From Candidatus Rokuibacteriota bacterium (GTDB lineage Bacteria; Methylomirabilota; Methylomirabilia; Rokubacteriales; JACPHL01): a DNA stretch of 6,414 nt. The translations under genes were made by a program, and so were the position numbers. The notes beneath the pieces are model-generated. The model was not told the DNA's origin. It searched no databases and saw nothing but the letters and a program-made list of their open reading frames with translations. Below, one piece after another: positions 1 to 6,331 of this stretch; within the stretch, counting starts at the first letter, position 1, and each line of letters opens with the position of its first letter. Where the stretch lies: positions 1 through 6,414 of the forward strand of contig JACPHL010000254.1 in assembly GCA_016188625.1 (NCBI GenBank), given 5' to 3'.

Positions 1-2439
1 CCGCTTCAGCTCCGGCAACCGGCCCCGCTCGGCGGCCAGGTAGAGGGGCTGGACGTAGAGGAGCGACTCCTCGATGGGGATGGCCAGGAGGCTCCCGCGG
101 ATCACCTGAGAGCCGGCCTGGCTCCACAGCGTGATCTGCTGGGAGATGACGGCATCCTGGTCGATCCGGGCCTCGATCTGCCGGGGCCCGAAGACCAGCT
201 TCCCCTTCGGGAAGTCGAAGAGGACGAGCTTGCCGTAGTTGGGCGGGTCGGAGCGGGCCGCCAGCCAGGCGATCATGTTGTCACGCCGGACGGGGGTGTA
301 GGGGAGCAGGAGGATGAACTCCTCTACACGCCGCTCCGCCCCGGGGAGGCGCATGATGGTGTAGTAGGGCGCCATCTCCTCCTCGCGCGTCTCCCCCTTC
401 CTGGCCGGGATGGTCCAGAGATCCTCCTTGTTGTAGAAGACCTGGGGGTCGCGCATGTGGTAGGCGGTGTACATGCGGGCCTGGATCCGGAAGAGGTCCT
501 GCGGGTAGCGGATGTGAGCGCGGAGGTCCTCGGGCATGGCCGCGATCGGCTGGAAGAGGCCGGGAAAGGCTCGGGCGTAGGCCCGGATGAGCGGCTCCTC
601 CTCCACCAGGTAGAGGCGCACCGTTCCGTGGTAGGCGTCCACGGTGATCTTGACCGGGTTCCGGATGTAGTTCCCCACCCCCCCGGTGGGCTGGGAGTAG
701 GGGAAGTGCTCCGAGGTGGTGTAGGCGTCGAGGAGCCAGACGATCCGGCCGTCGCCGGTGATCACCGGGTAGGGGTCGGCGTCCAGGCGGAGGAAGGGGG
801 CGAGCTTCCGGACGCGCTCCTCGATCTGGCGATAGTAGAGGATCCGGCTCTCCTGGGTGAGGTCCTTCGCGAAGAGGAGCTTGATCTCCCCGAAGCGGAC
901 CGCGAAGAGGAGCTTCCGCCAGAGCGACCCGATCCCCACGCCCCCCTCGCCGGCGTAGGTCGTGTAGACGTTCTGGTCCCCCACGGGGTAGTTCAGCTCC
1001 TTCTGCGCGGTCCGGGCCAGGACGTAGGCGTTGGCCACCTCGCCGAAGTAGATGTCGGGCCGGGTGATCTCGATCGAGGTGGAGGCCACGGGCGGGATGT
1101 CCTTGATGAAGAACTCGGGGAGCCCCTCCCGGGTCACCCGGTTGACGGGGCCGACCACGGCCCCGTAGCCGTGGGTGTAGACCAGGTGCTCGTTGATCCA
1201 GAGCCGGTTGGGCAGATGGGCGTGTGAGAGCTCCCGGACCGAGAGCATGACCTGGCGGTACTCCCCGTCCAACCGGTAGCGGTCGTTGTCGGCGTCCACG
1301 AACTTGTAGTAGGTCCGGATCTCCTGGAGCTGGGCGTAGGAGTCGAGCAGGGGCCGGTGCTCCCAGAGCCGGATGTTCTTGATCGTGACGTCGTTCTTCC
1401 GGAGGGTCGCGAGGTCGAGCTCCTCGGTGGCCGGGAAGGGCCGCACCTCGATCCGGTCGAGGCCGTAGGCCCGGTTGGTGGCCTCGATGGTGCGCTCGAT
1501 GAACGGGCGCTCGGCCACGATCTCGTTCGGGGCGACCCGGAAGCGCTGGATCACGGCCGGGTAGGCGGTGAGGCCGAGGAAGCTCCCGGCGAGCCAGAGG
1601 ACCAGCCCGCCCAGGGCGAGGCGGAAGCCCGGGCGCCGCATCTGGACCAGACAGGCGATGGCCGCGAGGCCGGCCAGGCCGACCATGACGCTCAGCATCG
1701 GCAGGGACGCGTTCACGTCGGTGTAGCTCGCCCCGAACGCGGCGCCGCCGGGGGAGAAGAGCAGGCCGTAGCGGTCCAGCGAGTACCCCCAGGCCTTGAC
1801 CAGGAGGAGGGCCGCGACGAGCCCGAGGAGATGCCCCTTCGCCCACGGCGTCGCCTCAGGCCCCCGCGGGGTGAGGGCGATCCCCCGGGAGAGGACGTAG
1901 ACGGCCCCCACGGCCAGGAGCGTGAAGAGCAGGAGCGTGAAGAGGAAGCTGTAGAGGGCGGTCAGGAACGGGTAGCGGAAGAAGTAGAACCCCACATCGC
2001 GGCCGAAGAGGGGATCGGCCACCTGGAACTCCACCGGGTTCAGGAAGCGGATCAGGGCCTCCCACCCCCCGGCCGCCGGGCCCGCCACCATGAGGCCCAC
2101 GACCAGGCACCCCGGGAGGAGGAGCCGGCGGTAGAGCGGCTCGATCAGCGCCCAGGGCGGGAGCTGGGGGGCCTGCCCCTCCAGCTCCCCCCAGGCGACC
2201 GGGGCGTCGGCGCCGCGGCCCCTCGGCGTGAGCCGCAGGTTGACGTAGAGCAGGAGAGCGGCCACGGCCCCGCCCACGAGGCCGAGCAGGACCTTCGTCC
2301 GGAGGATCGTCGTGAAGACCCCGGGGTAGCCGACCTCGTGGAACCAGAGCCAGTCGGCGAAGAGGGCCGTGGTCTGGCCCCCGAGGAGCCAGAGCCCCCC
2401 CACGACGAGGAGCACAAGAAAGAGCGCGTGACGTCGCAT
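1..2439 (-). CDS. UPF0182 family multi-spanning membrane protein, 3' end cut by window edge
   Basis: Uncharacterised integral membrane protein of the UPF0182 family (COG1615); its biochemical role is not known. The frame is open from an ATG at 2439 to the left edge with no stop or frameshift: 813 residues are visible, and family members usually run somewhat longer, so only the C-terminal end is missing. About seven hydrophobic segments lie near residues 5-20, 48-66, 105-122, 157-184, 203-220, 248-266 and 274-293. A large soluble, probably extracytoplasmic, part follows. Family hallmarks read by eye are DPLFGRDVGFYFF (142-154), YTDVNASLPML (239-249), LRAHIRYPQDLFRIQ, YHMRDPQVFYNKEDLW, SQPTGGVGNYIRNPV and, near the edge, QVIRGSLLAIPIEESLLYVQ. 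The start is supported by GGAGG (2445-2449) five bases upstream and by a basic-then-hydrophobic N-terminus. It begins 18 nt after the acyl-ligase stop, so co-transcription is likely. Family assignment is very secure; function is open. Confidence 0.96.
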   Translation of the reverse strand, partial: MRRHALFLVLLVVGGLWLLGGQTTALFADWLWFHEVGYPGVFTTILRTKVLLGLVGGAVAALLLYVNLRLTPRGRGADAPVAWGELEGQAPQLPPWALIEPLYRRLLLPGCLVVGLMVAGPAAGGWEALIRFLNPVEFQVADPLFGRDVGFYFFRYPFLTALYSFLFTLLLFTLLAVGAVYVLSRGIALTPRGPEATPWAKGHLLGLVAALLLVKAWGYSLDRYGLLFSPGGAAFGASYTDVNASLPMLSVMVGLAGLAAIACLVQMRRPGFRLALGGLVLWLAGSFLGLTAYPAVIQRFRVAPNEIVAERPFIERTIEATNRAYGLDRIEVRPFPATEELDLATLRKNDVTIKNIRLWEHRPLLDSYAQLQEIRTYYKFVDADNDRYRLDGEYRQVMLSVRELSHAHLPNRLWINEHLVYTHGYGAVVGPVNRVTREGLPEFFIKDIPPVASTSIEITRPDIYFGEVANAYVLARTAQKELNYPVGDQNVYTTYAGEGGVGIGSLWRKLLFAVRFGEIKLLFAKDLTQESRILYYRQIEERVRKLAPFLRLDADPYPVITGDGRIVWLLDAYTTSEHFPYSQPTGGVGNYIRNPVKITVDAYHGTVRLYLVEEEPLIRAYARAFPGLFQPIAAMPEDLRAHIRYPQDLFRIQARMYTAYHMRDPQVFYNKEDLWTIPARKGETREEEMAPYYTIMRLPGAERRVEEFILLLPYTPVRRDNMIAWLAARSDPPNYGKLVLFDFPKGKLVFGPRQIEARIDQDAVISQQITLWSQAGSQVIRGSLLAIPIEESLLYVQPLYLAAERGRLPELKR

Positions 2440-2457
2440 CGGGCCCTCCCAGGTCTG

Positions 2458-4050
2458 TCAGTCGTCGCCGAGGATCTGCTCCCGGAGCGCTCCGGTCTCG
2501 AAGAGCTCCGCCAGCCGTCGGTGCTGGATCTTCCCGCTCGAGGTCTTGGGGATGGTGTGGGGCCGGACCAGCAGCACGCGCGAAGGGCGCAGCCCCCGCT
2601 CCGCGCGCACCCGCCGCGCGATCTCCCGGATCAGCCGGGAGCGGGCCGTCCGGGCCGGGGCCTCGTCCCGGACCTCCGCGATCACGATGAGCCGCTGGGT
2701 CCCGAGCCGGTCGCTCTCCACCCCGATGGCGGCGGAGTACCGGACCGCCGGGTGCTGATCGACGATCTGCTCCACGTCCCCCGGGACCACGTTCTCCCCC
2801 CGGACCACGATGAGGTCCCGGAGCCGGCCGGTGACGAAGAGATGGCCCTCACCGTCGAGGAAGCCGAGATCCCCCGTCTGGAGCCAGCCGTCCCGCAACG
2901 CCTCCTTGGTGGCGACCGGGTCGTGGAGGTAGCCCTGCATGACCCCCGGGCCCCGTACCACGATCTCCCCCTCAACGCCGGGAGGGAGGGGCCGGCTGTC
3001 CCTGACGACCCGCACCTCCACACCGGGGAGGGGTGTCCCAGAGGAGACGTAGCGCCCGGAGGGATCGACGCGGGCCGGCTCTCCCGGCGTCGCCATGGTC
3101 ACGGCCAGGGTCGCCTCGGCCAGGCCGTAGGCGGGGCAGATCACGCCCTTCAGGCCGAACTGCGTCTCGAAGGCCCGGACCGTGGAGGGCCGGACCGGCT
3201 CGCCCCCGCTCAGGGCCAAGCGGAGGCTCGAGAGGTCGAGGCCGGCCAGGTCGTGGAACTGCCTCACGCAGCCCCGGTAGCCGAAGTCGGGCGAGGCCGT
3301 GAAGGCAGCGCGGGAGGTCGTGATCGCCTCCAGCCAGGCCCGGAGGTTGCGGAGGTCGGGGGGCAGGAGGATCAGAGGGGCCCCGGCGTAGAGGCTCCCG
3401 AAGCTCGCGCCGATCAGCCCCATGTCGTGATAGAGGGGGAGCCAGCTCACCACCACCTCCTCCGCCGCGAGCCCGACCCGCGTCAGGATCGCCCGGAGAT
3501 TGGCCAGGAGGTTCCGGTGGCTCAGGACCGCCCCGCGCGGGGCCTGCGTGCTCCCCGAGGTGTACTGGATCAGGGCCGTGTCGTCCTCGGAGAGATCCGG
3601 CAGGGGCGCCGGCGCGCCCCCGGCCTCCAGCTCGTCGGGGGCGAGGACGGCCTTGAGCGCGGGGCTCCCGCGCCCGGCCTCCTCCACGGTCGCGCGGAAC
3701 CAGTCGATGGTGACCACGGCCCGCGCCCCGGAGCTCTGGAGGATCCGCCCCAGCGCCGCCGCCCCCAGCGTGGGGTAGAGCGGAACCGGGACCGCGCCGA
3801 GGGCCTCGGCCCCGAAGAAGGCGTCGAAGAACTCCCGGCAGGTCGGCAACAGCAGACCGACGAGATCCCCGCGTCCGACCCCCGCACGCGCGAGCCCGGC
3901 CGCGGACCGGAGGCTCCTGGCCCACGCGGCCCCGTAGGTCACGGGTTCCCCGTAGGCGGTGAACCAGACGCCCTCGGGCTCTTGGCGGGCGCGGAGGCGC
4001 AACACCTCGAGCAGGGTCGGGGCCGCGGCGAGATCCGCCATCCCGGGCAT
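2458..4050 (-). CDS. Fatty acyl-AMP ligase / acyl-CoA synthetase-like adenylating enzyme (530 aa)
   Basis: ANL-superfamily enzyme that activates a fatty acid with ATP to acyl-AMP, for transfer to CoA or a carrier protein. Visible motifs are the P-loop YTSGSTQAPRG (163-173), SWLPLYHDMGLIG (202-214; the WLPLYHDMGL block is typical of the FadD/FAAL long-chain group), YGLAEAT (308-314), TGDLGFLDGEGHLFVTGR (392-409) with adenosine-binding Asp394, the hinge region GRLRDLIVVRGENVVPGDVE (408-427), and the catalytic lysine in PKTSSGKIQ (Lys507). Order and length fit a complete single-module enzyme with no fused carrier domain. The frame is open upstream to 4536, but the ATG at 4050 is chosen because GGAGGG (4059-4064) lies 8 nt before it and homology begins just after it; a second in-frame ATG at 4041 is possible. 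It resembles fatty acyl-AMP ligases most, yet only about 20 residues separate YGLAEAT from YVSSG, which seems too short for the FAAL-specific insertion, so an acyl-CoA product cannot be excluded. The UPF0182 gene follows 18 nt downstream. Confidence 0.93.
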   Translation of the reverse strand: MPGMADLAAAPTLLEVLRLRARQEPEGVWFTAYGEPVTYGAAWARSLRSAAGLARAGVGRGDLVGLLLPTCREFFDAFFGAEALGAVPVPLYPTLGAAALGRILQSSGARAVVTIDWFRATVEEAGRGSPALKAVLAPDELEAGGAPAPLPDLSEDDTALIQYTSGSTQAPRGAVLSHRNLLANLRAILTRVGLAAEEVVVSWLPLYHDMGLIGASFGSLYAGAPLILLPPDLRNLRAWLEAITTSRAAFTASPDFGYRGCVRQFHDLAGLDLSSLRLALSGGEPVRPSTVRAFETQFGLKGVICPAYGLAEATLAVTMATPGEPARVDPSGRYVSSGTPLPGVEVRVVRDSRPLPPGVEGEIVVRGPGVMQGYLHDPVATKEALRDGWLQTGDLGFLDGEGHLFVTGRLRDLIVVRGENVVPGDVEQIVDQHPAVRYSAAIGVESDRLGTQRLIVIAEVRDEAPARTARSRLIREIARRVRAERGLRPSRVLLVRPHTIPKTSSGKIQHRRLAELFETGALREQILGDD

Positions 4051-4058
4051 TGTACCAT

Positions 4059-4064
4059 CCCTCC
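4059..4064 (-). promoter_or_regulatory. Ribosome-binding site of the acyl ligase, inside an inverted-repeat arm
   Basis: On the minus strand GGAGGG lies 8 nt before the ATG at 4050 and decides that start. The same bases form the 3' arm of a perfect 11-bp inverted repeat (4059-4069 with 4083-4093, 13-nt loop). A ligase mRNA starting upstream of 4093 could therefore fold its own ribosome-binding site into a stem. Confidence 0.7.
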
Positions 4065-4179
4065 GAGGCGCGCCGTCCAGGTGCCTCGGAGGGGGGCTTC
4101 GCCCCCCTTCCGAACCTCCCCCTAAAGTTGCGCGGGCGAAGCCCGCGCTCGGAGCGGACCGTCCAATCCGCGAGCCGAG
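4059..4179. repeat. Cluster of consecutive palindromes in the divergent intergenic region
   Basis: Four inverted repeats occur almost back to back. H1 pairs 4059-4069 with 4083-4093 (11 bp, perfect). H2 pairs 4088-4097 with 4101-4110 around a TTC loop (one G-T wobble) and competes with H1 for shared bases. H3 pairs 4130-4137 with 4141-4148 around a GAA loop (8 bp, perfect), so H2 and H3 have opposite loop orientation, as in paired REP/BIME-type elements. H4 pairs 4148-4152 with 4175-4179 and 4154-4158 with 4167-4171, with an internal loop between. The loops of H1 and H4 both contain CCGTCCA (4073-4079 and 4159-4165), and CTCGGAG recurs at 4085-4091 and 4148-4154. This suggests a dispersed palindromic repeat, or a regulatory leader for either flanking gene. 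Membership in a repeat family cannot be shown from one copy. Confidence 0.65.
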
Positions 4180-4185
4180 GGTCCA

Positions 4186-4201
4186 GCGAGCGCGCGAGCG
4201 C
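4186..4201. repeat. Tandem 8-bp direct repeat (2 x GCGAGCGC)
   Basis: Two exact abutting copies of GCGAGCGC lie between the palindrome cluster and the hydrolase promoter candidate. It could be part of the same repeat element or simply low-complexity GC-rich DNA. No known binding-site consensus is recognised. Confidence 0.4.
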
Positions 4202-4245
4202 ACACCGGTACTTGGATGGGCTCCCAGGCCCGACCGCACGGGCCG

Positions 4246-4274
4246 TGGCCGACCGCCCGGCGAGGGCGTACAAT
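4246..4274 (+). promoter_or_regulatory. Candidate sigma70-type promoter for the alpha/beta hydrolase
   Basis: TACAAT at 4269-4274 matches the -10 consensus at five of six positions and stands out in this GC-rich region. A weak -35 (TGGCCG, 4246-4251, three of six matches) sits 17 bp upstream. Initiation near 4281 would give a leader of about 35 nt before the proposed GTG at 4316. Confidence 0.4.
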
Positions 4275-4315
4275 CGAGGGCGCGACCCTCATCCGGAGAT
4301 CTCCTGACCCTGAGC

Positions 4316-5515
4316 GTGCCACGAGCTTTGCGCCCGTCGCGTGGGCTGGCGGCCGGATGGCTCGCCCTCCTCGGCGCCCTCCTGGTCGCCGTCCCCCTCC
4401 TCCTCCGCCTCCTCCCGGCCGGGCTCGGGACGCTCTTCCTGATCGAGTTCCTCTCGGACGGCCGCGTCCCGGCCCTCACCACCCTGACCGCGCCGCCGCA
4501 CGAGGAGACGGTCCGGCTCGCGAGCGGCCCCGCCACCCTCTACCGTCCCCTGGCGCCCGGGCGCCGGCCCGGGCTCGTCCTGCTCCACGGCCTGGTGCCG
4601 GAGGGGAAGGACGACCCGCGCCTGGTCTGGGCCGCCGGCCTCCTGGCCCGCGGCGGCTTCGCCGTCCTGGTCCCGGACCTCCCGGGCCTCAGGGCCTCCC
4701 GCCTCCGGCCCGCCGACGCCGAGGTAGTGATCCGCGCGGTCGAGACCCTGGCCGCCGAGCCCGGCGTCCGCGCCGACCGCACGGCCCTCGTGGGGATCAG
4801 CGTGGGGGCCGGGCCGGCGCTCCTGGCGGCCGCCGATCCCCGCATCGCCGACCGGATCGGTCTCGTCGCCACCCTGGGCGGGTACGCCGATGCCCGCGAG
4901 CTCGTCCGTTACTTCACGACCGGCCACTACGGTTTCGGTGAGGTGCGAGGCCGCCGGGTTCTCGACCCCGAGCTGGTCCGGGCCTTCCTCCGGCTGAACC
5001 TGGATCTGATCCCCGATGAGGAGGACCGCCAAGCCCTCGGGGCACTCCTCGAGGGCCGCCCGCTCCCCCACCGCCTCGGCCCCGAGGGGCGGGCGGTCGC
5101 CGCGCTCCTGGCCAATCGTGACCCGGCCCGCGTCGATGCGCTTCTCGAGGCGCTCCCCGCGGCGATCCGGGAGCTGCTGGCCGAGCTGTCGCCGGTCTCC
5201 CGCCTCCACCGGATCCGGGCCCGCCTCCTGCTCCTCCACGGCCGGGACGATCCGGCCATCCCCTTCACCGAGAGCCTGCGGCTGGCGGCGGCAGCCGGAC
5301 CCGCGCGAACGCGCCTCGTCCTCCTCTCGCTGATCGGGCACGTGGACCCGGCCGAGACGTCGTGGTGGGGGGTGACGGCAGAGCTCTTCCGGCTCTGGGG
5401 CGCGGCCTACGAGCTCTTCCGCTCCCGACCCCTCCCGCGCTCGAGCCGCGGCGACGACGAGGCCGAGGGGGGAACGGGCCGATGGGAATCGCCGGGCGCG
5501 AGCCTCAGCAGGTAA
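4316..5515 (+). CDS. Membrane-anchored alpha/beta hydrolase (about 399 aa)
   Basis: Serine hydrolase of the alpha/beta fold, likely an esterase, thioesterase or dienelactone-hydrolase-like enzyme; the substrate is unknown. From the chosen GTG, residues about 11-33 form a leucine-rich membrane anchor after a basic start, so the catalytic domain is probably tethered to the inner membrane. The fold starts with VLLHGLVPEGKDDP (88-101, oxyanion region). The nucleophile elbow is GISVG with Ser162, the acidic residue is Asp312 in HGRDDP, and the catalytic His is His342 in IGHVDP, so the triad is complete. The tail after about residue 365 is low-complexity and overlaps the convergent DUF2294-like gene. 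The frame is open upstream to 3959, but that would run through the ligase start. No ATG fits. GTG 4316 has a poor ribosome-binding site, while GGAG at 4295-4298 sits 5 nt before a CTG at 4304, so the start is uncertain by a few codons. Divergent from the ligase operon, which suggests a related role in acyl-ester metabolism (inference). Confidence 0.87.
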   Translation: MPRALRPSRGLAAGWLALLGALLVAVPLLLRLLPAGLGTLFLIEFLSDGRVPALTTLTAPPHEETVRLASGPATLYRPLAPGRRPGLVLLHGLVPEGKDDPRLVWAAGLLARGGFAVLVPDLPGLRASRLRPADAEVVIRAVETLAAEPGVRADRTALVGISVGAGPALLAAADPRIADRIGLVATLGGYADARELVRYFTTGHYGFGEVRGRRVLDPELVRAFLRLNLDLIPDEEDRQALGALLEGRPLPHRLGPEGRAVAALLANRDPARVDALLEALPAAIRELLAELSPVSRLHRIRARLLLLHGRDDPAIPFTESLRLAAAAGPARTRLVLLSLIGHVDPAETSWWGVTAELFRLWGAAYELFRSRPLPRSSRGDDEAEGGTGRWESPGASLSR

Positions 5516-5838
5516 CGGCACTCATCGCGGGAAAGGTCCGGGATAGCCCGACAGTCTATGAGCGCGCGGTCGCCGACCTCGCTCAGCACCACCCGGAGAA
5601 GAGGAGACAGCTGGTCGAGCACCCGGCCGTAGTACTCGGTCAGGGCCCGTCGCCGCCGAGGATCCTCCACGAGGGTCGCCTCCGCCCGGCTCAGGAAGCC
5701 TTCGACCACGAGGACGAGGAAGCCCTCGTCCTCCTCGAGGACGCTGACCTTCCCGGGGCGGAGGCACAGCTTGGCCTCGAAGAACGCGGCCGTGAGGTCG
5801 ATCAGGCGCTGGCCGAGCCCCGGGCGCGCGTCCGACAT
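5407..5838 (-). CDS. DUF2294 (MpsC-like) family protein, divergent, 143 aa
   Basis: Small soluble protein resembling DUF2294, a family also labelled MpsC-like and of uncertain biochemistry. The pattern read by eye is an N-terminal helix LGQRLIDLTAAFFEAKL (8-24), a strand-rich part FLVLVVEGFLSRAEATL (40-56) that matches the family block of the type LVRLxGVLTPAEQxL, a long helix YYGRVLDQLSPLLRVVLSEV (69-88), and LIDCRAIPDLSRDECRYLL (93-111) at the place of the family's terminal strand pair. It lacks the GER-hydrophobic-strand ending seen in the gene at the right edge, so it is a diverged member. Residues after about 114 are Pro/Ser/Arg-rich and lie in the 109-bp antisense overlap with the hydrolase. 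The start ATG at 5838 has GGAAGG (5846-5851) 7 nt upstream. It lies 62 nt after the zinc-ribbon gene, same strand, probably one operon. Coding call fairly sure, family moderate. Confidence 0.72.
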   Translation of the reverse strand: MSDARPGLGQRLIDLTAAFFEAKLCLRPGKVSVLEEDEGFLVLVVEGFLSRAEATLVEDPRRRRALTEYYGRVLDQLSPLLRVVLSEVGDRALIDCRAIPDLSRDECRYLLRLAPGDSHRPVPPSASSSPRLERGRGRERKSS

Positions 5839-5900
5839 GACGAGGCCTTCCGGAACCTGCCCCGCGGCCCTCGCGGCTGGCCTCCGCAGACCGGTCGCGC

Positions 5901-6146
5901 CTACCTGGAGATCGGCGTGCCCCCGCAATCGAAGTGTCCGAAGCCCCTCGGCTGCTGGAAAAACGCGATCTGCTGGCTCGGCTTGACGTCGTCCTGGCAG
6001 CGCACGCACCGCCGGGCGGTCTCCTCCCAGGCCTCGAGGCAGTTCCGGCAGACCCCGAACCCTCGCTCTTGCGGGGAGAGTTTCATCTCCCCCTTGGGCG
6101 CGGCCTGTCCGCACGCCTGACACGCCACCTTTCCAAACGGCCACAT
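5901..6146 (-). CDS. Small zinc-ribbon protein of unknown function (81 aa)
   Basis: Cytosolic protein with metal-binding pairs at Cys9/Cys12 (CQAC), Cys33/Cys36 (CRNC), Cys47/Cys50 (CVRC) and His71/Cys74 (HFDC), enough ligands for two four-ligand zinc sites. No signal peptide or membrane segment is present. No named family is recognised. Such zinc ribbons commonly bind nucleic acid or protein partners, but nothing here says which. The start at 6146 is chosen because GGGAGG (6151-6156) lies 4 nt upstream and the first Cys pair follows soon after. An in-frame ATG at 6191 would start inside the terminator T-tract and is rejected. Upstream is a strong promoter and a leader with an intrinsic terminator, so expression may be controlled by attenuation. 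The DUF2294-like gene follows 62 nt downstream. Confidence 0.85.
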   Translation of the reverse strand: MWPFGKVACQACGQAAPKGEMKLSPQERGFGVCRNCLEAWEETARRCVRCQDDVKPSQQIAFFQQPRGFGHFDCGGTPISR

Positions 6147-6288
6147 GCTCCCTCCCTCGGCCCCCCTTCCTGAGGTGCTGGACTGAAACAAAAAGGCCGA
6201 CCCCGGTCACTGGGACCCTGGCCGGCCTATCCTGCCCCTGGTCATCCCCAAGCGGATCACCCTGGGCCCGATCAGCCGTTCCGTTCAG
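6147..6288 (-). promoter_or_regulatory. Structured 5' leader of the zinc-ribbon gene, possible attenuator or riboswitch
   Basis: Between the expected start site (about 6288) and the ATG at 6146 the transcript has about 140 nt. A mid-leader stem pairs GGTGATCC (6252-6259) with GGATGACC (6240-6247), with one G-G mismatch, followed by GGGGCAGGATA and then the terminator hairpin. It does not match the riboswitch classes I can recall (c-di-GMP, SAM, ZTP, fluoride, glycine, guanidine). Alternatively it is a short stand-alone RNA ending at the terminator, with the gene reached by read-through. Confidence 0.5.
6186..6227 (-). terminator. Rho-independent terminator ahead of the zinc-ribbon start
   Basis: On the minus strand an 8-bp stem GGCCGGCC/GGTCGGCC (6220-6227 with 6195-6202, one G-T wobble) is extended inward by GGTC/GACC (6214-6217 with 6205-6208) across a small internal loop. 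TTTTTGTTT follows directly (6186-6194). It lies downstream of the promoter at 6294-6323 and 40 nt before the ATG, the position of an attenuator. Confidence 0.85.
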
Positions 6289-6293
6289 TGCTG

Positions 6294-6323
6294 ACTTTAT
6301 CACGGGAAACCCATCCCTGTCAA
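6294..6323 (-). promoter_or_regulatory. Sigma70-type promoter for the zinc-ribbon / DUF2294-like operon
   Basis: A perfect -35 TTGACA (6318-6323) is followed after 18 bp by an extended -10, TGATAAAGT, with hexamer TAAAGT at 6294-6299. An alternative hexamer GATAAA (6296-6301) gives a 16-bp spacer. Initiation is expected near 6286-6289. The spacer carries GGGA/TCCC (6304-6307 and 6314-6317) as a short inverted repeat that might be an operator. Confidence 0.75.
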
Positions 6324-6331
6324 GGACTTTC

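Noticed and set aside
281-1846. Minus-strand open frame of 521 codons
   Set aside because: Out of frame with the UPF0182 reading that shows family motifs throughout; composition is Pro/Arg-rich shadow sequence.
1357-4125. Plus-strand open frame of 922 codons antisense to UPF0182 and the ligase
   Set aside because: Rich in Arg, Gly, Pro, Glu and Asp with no recognisable domain; it is an antisense shadow of two strongly conserved minus-strand genes in high-GC DNA.
4295-4304. Perfect palindrome GGAGATCTCC near the hydrolase start
   Set aside because: Better read as a possible ribosome-binding site; a single 10-bp palindrome is weak evidence for an operator.
4051-4536. N-terminal extension of the ligase frame up to an ATG at 4536
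   Set aside because: It crosses the palindrome cluster and the hydrolase promoter and start, is Arg/Ser/Gly-rich, and adds nothing known for the family; a good ribosome-binding site supports 4050.
4289-5521. Minus-strand 410-codon frame antisense to the hydrolase
   Set aside because: No domain resemblance and shadow composition, while the plus strand has a complete catalytic triad.
5710-5733. Perfect 10-bp hairpin (5710-5719 with 5724-5733) inside the DUF2294-like gene
   Set aside because: It encodes an ordinary acidic stretch followed by Phe-Leu-Val, using GAG/GAC and CTC/GTC codons that are naturally complementary; no U-tract follows.
5362-6120. Plus-strand 252-codon frame over the zinc-ribbon and DUF2294-like genes
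   Set aside because: Antisense to two genes with good ribosome-binding sites and Cys-pair or family patterns; no domain of its own.
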